From Pedobacter aquae (GTDB lineage Bacteria; Bacteroidota; Bacteroidia; Sphingobacteriales; Sphingobacteriaceae): a stretch of DNA of 64,000 nt. A program made the translations under genes and the position numbers. Each line of letters opens with the position of its first letter. Within the stretch, counting starts at the first letter, position 1. Below the pieces are notes generated by a model, which saw only the letters and a program-made list of their open reading frames with translations, was not told where the DNA came from and ran no database searches. The DNA lies in the NCBI RefSeq assembly GCF_008195825.1, contig NZ_CP043329.1, forward strand, positions 1,054,001 to 1,118,000, given 5' to 3'. Below, one piece after another: positions 59,979-64,000 of the stretch.

Positions 59979-61139
59979 TTAGAACATTTCTTCTACAATT
60001 TCTTGATGGTCTTTTTCTGTGAGTGGGTAAACCATACCGCTTACTTTATTTTGAGCCAAATTATTTAATATCCTTTGCTTTTCTTTGATATTTATACCTG
60101 CCTCTGTTAAGCTAATTGGCGAATTCATTTCTTTAAAGAAAGCTTCTAAAGCGGTAATAAAATCTAAACCTAGCGCTTCATCATCAATAGAAGAAAATTC
60201 AAAAACATGTTTAGCTAAAAAGGCAAGCTTCTCTTTAATTTTGGGTAGCTGAATTTTTAACCACGCCGGGTAAACTATAGATAAGCCAGCTCCATGAGGA
60301 ATATCATAAAGCACACTCAAAGTATGTTCTATATGGTGTACGCCCCAATCGCCCGGGCTTTTACCTGCACTAAGAGTTCCGTTTAAAGCATTGGTAGCCA
60401 GCCACATAATTTGCGCTCTGGTATCATAATCTTCTGGTTGTACCATCACTTTACGACCATAGTTCATAGCTAGTTTAATAATGTCAGCTGTGTAATGGTC
60501 TGTTAAAGGAGCATTTCCTTTTCCGAAAAACTGCTCTAAGGCATGTGCTATTAAATCCACAACACCATAAGCTGTATAATTAAGCGGTACAGAAGCTGTT
60601 AATTTGGGGTCTAGAAATGATACTTTAGGATAAAGTAAATCGTTAAGAATAGCTGTTTTAATACCGTTTTCACTATCCTGTAGAACAGTTGCGCTATTCA
60701 TTTCTGAGCCTGTTGCTGCCAAAGTTAAGATAGCTATAATAGGTAATGCCTTTTTTGGTGTAGAAGCTTTTCTTAAATAAAAATCCCAAACAGAATGTTC
60801 TACATAAAAACCAGCTGCCACGGCTTTTGCTGTATCAATTACAGAACCACCACCTAAAGCAACAATCATATCTACTTGCTTTTCTTTAGCTAGTTTTACA
60901 GCAGCATCAGCATCCTGAAAAGTGGGGTTAGATTGTATGCCTTCGAAAGTATAATGCTCTAAGCCGCATATATTCATTAAAGAAATTACACGGGCATAAA
61001 TACCATTTTGTTTAACTGAACCTTTTCCTATAATCAGTAAAGCTCTTTTACCGTAAGGAGAAATTTCCTGACAAATATCATCCACTACATCTTTTCCGAA
61101 AAGAATCTTAGTAGGATTATAATGTATGAAGTTTTCCAT
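59979..61139 (-). CDS. Iron-containing alcohol dehydrogenase (butanol-dehydrogenase-like)
   Basis: The start at 61139 (MENFIHYNPTKILFG) matches the family's N-terminus; an upstream ATG at 61199 would add 20 unusual residues. 386 residues. NAD-site GGGSVIDTAKA, metal ligands in AYGVVDLIAHALEQFF (Asp and His) and GDWGVHHIEHTLSVLYDIPHGAGLSIVYPAW (His pair). It oxidises or reduces an alcohol/aldehyde pair with NAD(P)H; YugJ/BdhA-like. Single gene, convergent with rpsO. Confidence 0.9.
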   Translation of the reverse strand: MENFIHYNPTKILFGKDVVDDICQEISPYGKRALLIIGKGSVKQNGIYARVISLMNICGLEHYTFEGIQSNPTFQDADAAVKLAKEKQVDMIVALGGGSVIDTAKAVAAGFYVEHSVWDFYLRKASTPKKALPIIAILTLAATGSEMNSATVLQDSENGIKTAILNDLLYPKVSFLDPKLTASVPLNYTAYGVVDLIAHALEQFFGKGNAPLTDHYTADIIKLAMNYGRKVMVQPEDYDTRAQIMWLATNALNGTLSAGKSPGDWGVHHIEHTLSVLYDIPHGAGLSIVYPAWLKIQLPKIKEKLAFLAKHVFEFSSIDDEALGLDFITALEAFFKEMNSPISLTEAGINIKEKQRILNNLAQNKVSGMVYPLTEKDHQEIVEEMF

Positions 61140-61297
61140 CAGACTATAAACTAAAAAAAAATAAAAATGTTTAGGTTTTTGTATTCTTTTCTTAAACAAA
61201 ACTAAATTTATATCTTCTTAACCAATACTGTCCTAAACGTTTATGAAAACATCAAAAGTAACGCAATAGCTTAAAATTTATGAGATAAAAATAGATT

Positions 61298-61783
61298 TCA
61301 GAAAAGAACCCCTTGAATAACTTGTTTATCTTTTAGCTCATCGGGTTCTTCAAAAGGCCTATCGAGCCAATTCTGTAGATTTATTTTCACAAATATGTTA
61401 AGTCTGATAAATGCGATAAGGTTGGAGAGCTGCCATCCATATTTAGCCATTGCTTTAAGTGCTTTAAGGATGAGGATGGTAATTAGCGCTGTCCATATCT
61501 GTATCATCACGGCATTTTCTGTGGTTCCGATAAATGATTTGATATGCAGGTTCTGTTTGATCTCTCTAAAAAAGATTTCAATCTGCCATCTGCTTTTATA
61601 AAGCTCACTGATGGTGTTTGCTGTCCAATACATTTGATTGGTAATAATTTCTATAGTTTGTTCATTTTTATCATCCCAAACAGCCACTCTTCTTAAGTTT
61701 TTGGGATAGCTGTCCTTTGATTTTGCGGTTTTAAGCTCAATAATCTCGTCAATCAGGATATTCTTATGCCTGTTCTCCGGCAA
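61298..61783 (-). CDS. IS4-like transposase, 3' part (frameshifted)
   Basis: 161 residues carrying the second half of the DDE domain: AVWDDKNEQTIEIITNQMYW, then the YREK-like signature of IS4 as ELYKSRWQIEIFFREIKQNL with the catalytic Glu. The first residues follow a LPENRHKNILIDEI reading that continues, one base shifted, from the 5' frame. Confidence 0.85.
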   Translation of the reverse strand: MPENRHKNILIDEIIELKTAKSKDSYPKNLRRVAVWDDKNEQTIEIITNQMYWTANTISELYKSRWQIEIFFREIKQNLHIKSFIGTTENAVMIQIWTALITILILKALKAMAKYGWQLSNLIAFIRLNIFVKINLQNWLDRPFEEPDELKDKQVIQGVLF

Positions 61784-62469
61784 TATATTTCCTTAACTGT
61801 AGTATATTGGAGGTTTTCTTTATGTCTGATCACAAAAAATACGCCGTTGCTGTCCCAAACATTCAGCAGGGCAAAGTCATTATAGAATCGGTCTGCAACA
61901 ATAACACTTCCTTTGTGTAAAGGCACATCATAAGCTCCTTTGTTATCCGCAGTTTTGCCGTTGGTAATATTGACATATGCTGGTAGATTGCCATCATAAT
62001 CAAGCAGAGTATGCAGTTTAACCGCTCCTTTAGCTGTTTTGTACCTGGCCCAATCAAATAGAGAAAGACACAGACTGATAGTAGTGGAGTCTAACAGGAA
62101 GATTTTGGACTTAATCCTGAACTTTATTTGTTTAAAGCCTGCCTGCTGTCCCAAACTTTCTAACAGTATGAAATAATAGGACTTGAAGATGTTATAGTCC
62201 CTGTGCTTGTTCTGATAGCTTACACTAGATTTAGATGGAGCTTTTTGAATACCTAAATGATTGAGGTTGCCAGTAGCTGAACGAAGACCGTTACTAATAT
62301 CACGTACCGATTGGCTTTTGGCAAACTGGCAGAACAACATCGATACTAGATGTGTCCAGCTTGTATAACCTTTATTATGTTTGTCGCTCTGAGATGTAGA
62401 TACCAGTTTGTTGAACTTTGAACGCTCAAGTTTTGATATGATTTGGGAGAATAGTGTTACATTTACCAT
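61753..62469 (-). CDS. IS4-like transposase, 5' part (frameshifted)
   Basis: 238 residues: DUF4372-like N-terminal domain (LFSQIISKLERSKFNKLV) and the first DDE residues (LLDSTTISLCLSLFDWARY, GSVIVADRFYNDFALL). The frame leaves the true sequence after TVKE near 61788-61790; a single added A (plus-strand T) restores the join and gives a 390-residue transposase. Confidence 0.87.
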   Translation of the reverse strand: MVNVTLFSQIISKLERSKFNKLVSTSQSDKHNKGYTSWTHLVSMLFCQFAKSQSVRDISNGLRSATGNLNHLGIQKAPSKSSVSYQNKHRDYNIFKSYYFILLESLGQQAGFKQIKFRIKSKIFLLDSTTISLCLSLFDWARYKTAKGAVKLHTLLDYDGNLPAYVNITNGKTADNKGAYDVPLHKGSVIVADRFYNDFALLNVWDSNGVFFVIRHKENLQYTTVKEIYCRRTGIRIS

Positions 62470-62577
62470 TGAGAAAGGGTTTGTTTTTGTGCAACCTCAA
62501 AGGTAACGATGAGTTAAAACTTTCCTTTCTCTTTTTTTATTCGTTTAGGACGCTATTGCTTCTTAACTACTTATTTA

Positions 62578-62608
62578 CTTTCATAATTAGATGTAAATCT
62601 TATTTTTG
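62578..62608 (+). promoter_or_regulatory. Candidate promoter of the MFS gene beside the IS end
   Basis: TATTTTTG at 62601-62608 fits the -7 box; the -33 position (CTTT at 62578-62581) matches only partly. Confidence 0.45.
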
Positions 62609-62628
62609 CCGCTCACTTCCAGCTTTTT

Positions 62629-63849
62629 ATGAATCCGTCGAATAATAAAAATGTAACCTTACTTATTGTTGTAGCTGCGCTAGGCTATTTTGTTGATATC
62701 TATGATTTAGTTTTATTTTCTGTTATTAGAGTAGCAAGTTTAAAATCTATAGGCGTTGCCCAAGAAGATTTACTTTCTGTAGGTGTAACCCTAATTAATG
62801 CGCAAATGATAGGCATGTTGCTAGGTGGAATTTTATGGGGTGTTTGGGGCGATAAAAAAGGTAGATTACAAGTTTTATTTGGCTCTATTTTAATGTATTC
62901 TTTAGCAAACATTGCCAACGCATTTGTTACCGATGTACCTACTTATGCTTTTATCAGATTTATTGCTGGTATTGGTTTAGCGGGCGAATTAGGTGCAGGT
63001 ATAACCTTGGTAGCAGAAAGTATGAGTAAAGAGAAAAGAGGCTATGGTACCATGCTGGTTGCGGCTATAGGTTTACTTGGTGCGGTTGCTGCTGGCTTGG
63101 TTGGTGATAAATTTACTTGGCAAACCGCATATCTTATTGGAGGCGGAATGGGGCTTTTGCTTTTGGTATTACGCTTAGGCGTTATAGAATCTAGTATCTA
63201 CCATAAAATTCAACATAAAAAGGTAAGCAAAGGCAATTTTTTAATGTTGTTTACCAGCTGGCCTCGTTTTAAAAAATACATCAACTGTACTTTAATTGCC
63301 TTACCAACATGGTTTGTGGTAGGCATATTGGTAACATTTGCTCCAGAATTTGGTATTGCTATGGGGGCTACCGAGCCACTTAGTGCAGGAAAAGGGATTA
63401 TATTTACTTATTTGGGTATATCTGCCGGTGATATTTTAAGCGGTGTTTTAAGTCAGTATTTTAAAACGCGTAAAAAAATTGTTTTTGTGTTTTTAGTGGC
63501 CACTTTAGCCAGTATATTATTTTATTTATTCTCTAAAGGTATTGATGCTTCTACATATCATCTTATTTGCTTTCTTTTAGGCGTTTCTACTGGTTTTTGG
63601 GTTATATTTGTCACCATTGCTGCCGAACAATTTGGAACAAATTTAAGAGCTACTGTTACCACTACGGTTCCTAATTTTATAAGAGGTTCTTTAGTTTTAG
63701 TAACATTTAGTTTCGAGTATTTGAAGCATCAGGTAGGTATTATCAATTCGGGCTTAATAGTGGGAGTTACCACCTTAGTTATTGCATTTATAGCTGTTTA
63801 TAACCTCGAGGAAACTTATGGCAAAGATTTAGATTATGTAGAGGAATAG
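62629..63849 (+). CDS. MFS transporter (metabolite/H+ symporter type)
   Basis: 406 residues, 12 membrane helices. LGYFVDIYDLVLFSVIRV near the start, GILWGVWGDKKGRLQVLFGS (the MFS A-motif loop), FIRFIAGIGLAGELGAGITL, and a C-terminal FLLGVSTGFWVIFVTIAAEQFG. The pattern resembles metabolite:H+ symporters; substrate not visible. The channel gene follows after 1 base. Confidence 0.86.
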   Translation: MNPSNNKNVTLLIVVAALGYFVDIYDLVLFSVIRVASLKSIGVAQEDLLSVGVTLINAQMIGMLLGGILWGVWGDKKGRLQVLFGSILMYSLANIANAFVTDVPTYAFIRFIAGIGLAGELGAGITLVAESMSKEKRGYGTMLVAAIGLLGAVAAGLVGDKFTWQTAYLIGGGMGLLLLVLRLGVIESSIYHKIQHKKVSKGNFLMLFTSWPRFKKYINCTLIALPTWFVVGILVTFAPEFGIAMGATEPLSAGKGIIFTYLGISAGDILSGVLSQYFKTRKKIVFVFLVATLASILFYLFSKGIDASTYHLICFLLGVSTGFWVIFVTIAAEQFGTNLRATVTTTVPNFIRGSLVLVTFSFEYLKHQVGIINSGLIVGVTTLVIAFIAVYNLEETYGKDLDYVEE

Positions 63850-63850
63850 T

Positions 63851-64000
63851 ATGAAGTTTTGGAACCAGCATAAATTTATCATCAGGTCAATTCATCAACG
63901 CCTTAGTAGAAATCAGTTTTTGATTTTATCTGGCGTATTGGTTGGCTTATCTGCCGGTACCGCCGCTATTTTGCTCAAATCTATGGTACATTACATCCAT
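63851..64000 (+). CDS. ClC-type chloride channel, N-terminal part (cut by window end)
   Basis: Open frame of 50 codons from ATG at 63851 to the window end. NQFLILSGVLVGLSAGTAAI with LLKSMVHYIH matches the first helix of bacterial ClC chloride channels or exchangers. The selectivity motifs lie beyond the window. Confidence 0.75.
   Translation, partial: MKFWNQHKFIIRSIHQRLSRNQFLILSGVLVGLSAGTAAILLKSMVHYIH

Larger units (their letters stand above)
61214..62567. mobile_element. IS4-like insertion sequence with 9-bp target duplication
   Basis: The element (61223-62558, 1336 bp) has imperfect 17-bp ends: CAATACTGTCCTAAACG on the left and the inverted CAATAGCGTCCTAAACG on the right. Direct repeats CTTCTTAAC flank it (61214-61222 and 62559-62567). 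The transposase is interrupted by one frameshift. Insertion lies about 20 bases upstream of the -33 position of the MFS gene's candidate promoter. Confidence 0.9.

Noticed and set aside
61752-61795. Programmed frameshift in the IS4-like transposase
   Set aside because: No classical slippery heptamer or downstream hairpin is seen, and IS4 transposases normally use one frame; simple base loss is likelier.

Overview
The window is a chromosomal segment of an AT-rich member of the Bacteroidota, most likely Sphingobacteriales (Pedobacter-like). The signs are a SusC/SusD pair driven by an ECF sigma/FecR switch, an S46 dipeptidyl-peptidase, a protein with a type IX secretion C-terminal domain, and promoters of the TTTG-N19-TAnnTTTG type (clear before rpsO and tRNA-Ser). 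Genus placement is inference from gene content only.

Layout. 1-315: C-terminus of citrate synthase and its terminator. 316-1729: gene-free mosaic of intergenic repeats. 1730-4318 (minus): a cNMP/CBS/nucleotidyltransferase signalling protein (frameshifted) with a DnaQ-like exonuclease. 4445-12530: a tight glgX-treZ-treY/malQ operon converting glycogen to trehalose, the last gene being a TreY-MalQ fusion. 12589-13470: MscS channel. 13471-18694: a repeat-rich spacer, then a type IIG restriction-modification gene (frameshifted) overlapping a DUF2971 gene. 18695-19627: a decayed REP-associated transposase and an unexplained GC-rich island. 20302-23245 (minus): cobT, cobS and cobC, split by a GC-rich tandem array of about ten 42-bp units that also encodes the end of CobT. 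24004-28432: CrtA-like oxygenase, S46 peptidase, free-methionine-sulfoxide reductase and bestrophin.

28746-49575 is one large polysaccharide-utilisation locus: a GH88 unsaturated glucuronyl hydrolase, ECF sigma, FecR, SusC with an STN domain, SusD, a beta-helix lipoprotein, an IPT/NHL lipoprotein, a GH89 alpha-N-acetylglucosaminidase (frameshifted), a secreted protein with a probable carbohydrate-binding domain and T9SS tail, MurQ (frameshifted), an MFS sugar transporter, a second beta-helix lipoprotein, and a Tat-exported GH109-like enzyme. Together these suggest capture and depolymerisation of a glycan with alpha-linked N-acetylhexosamines and uronic acids; MurQ adds a possible lactyl-ether sugar. 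This locus is the best candidate for an undescribed system. It is followed by a complete ISL3-like insertion sequence and tRNA-Ser.

51618-55516 (minus): a housekeeping run of six genes (PASTA, rhodanese, MltG, thioesterase, YihY, cupin). Then ddl (plus), another intergenic repeat cluster, a thioesterase plus SLC13 permease (minus), rpsO (plus), an iron alcohol dehydrogenase (minus), a complete IS4-like element with a 9-bp target duplication, an MFS transporter, and the start of a ClC chloride channel.

Five genes are broken by what looks like one missing A/T: four in A/T runs of 5-6 and one in a run of only 3. Each is restored to full family length by a single added base. This points to sequence error, or less likely slippage-tolerated runs, rather than five independent gene deaths.
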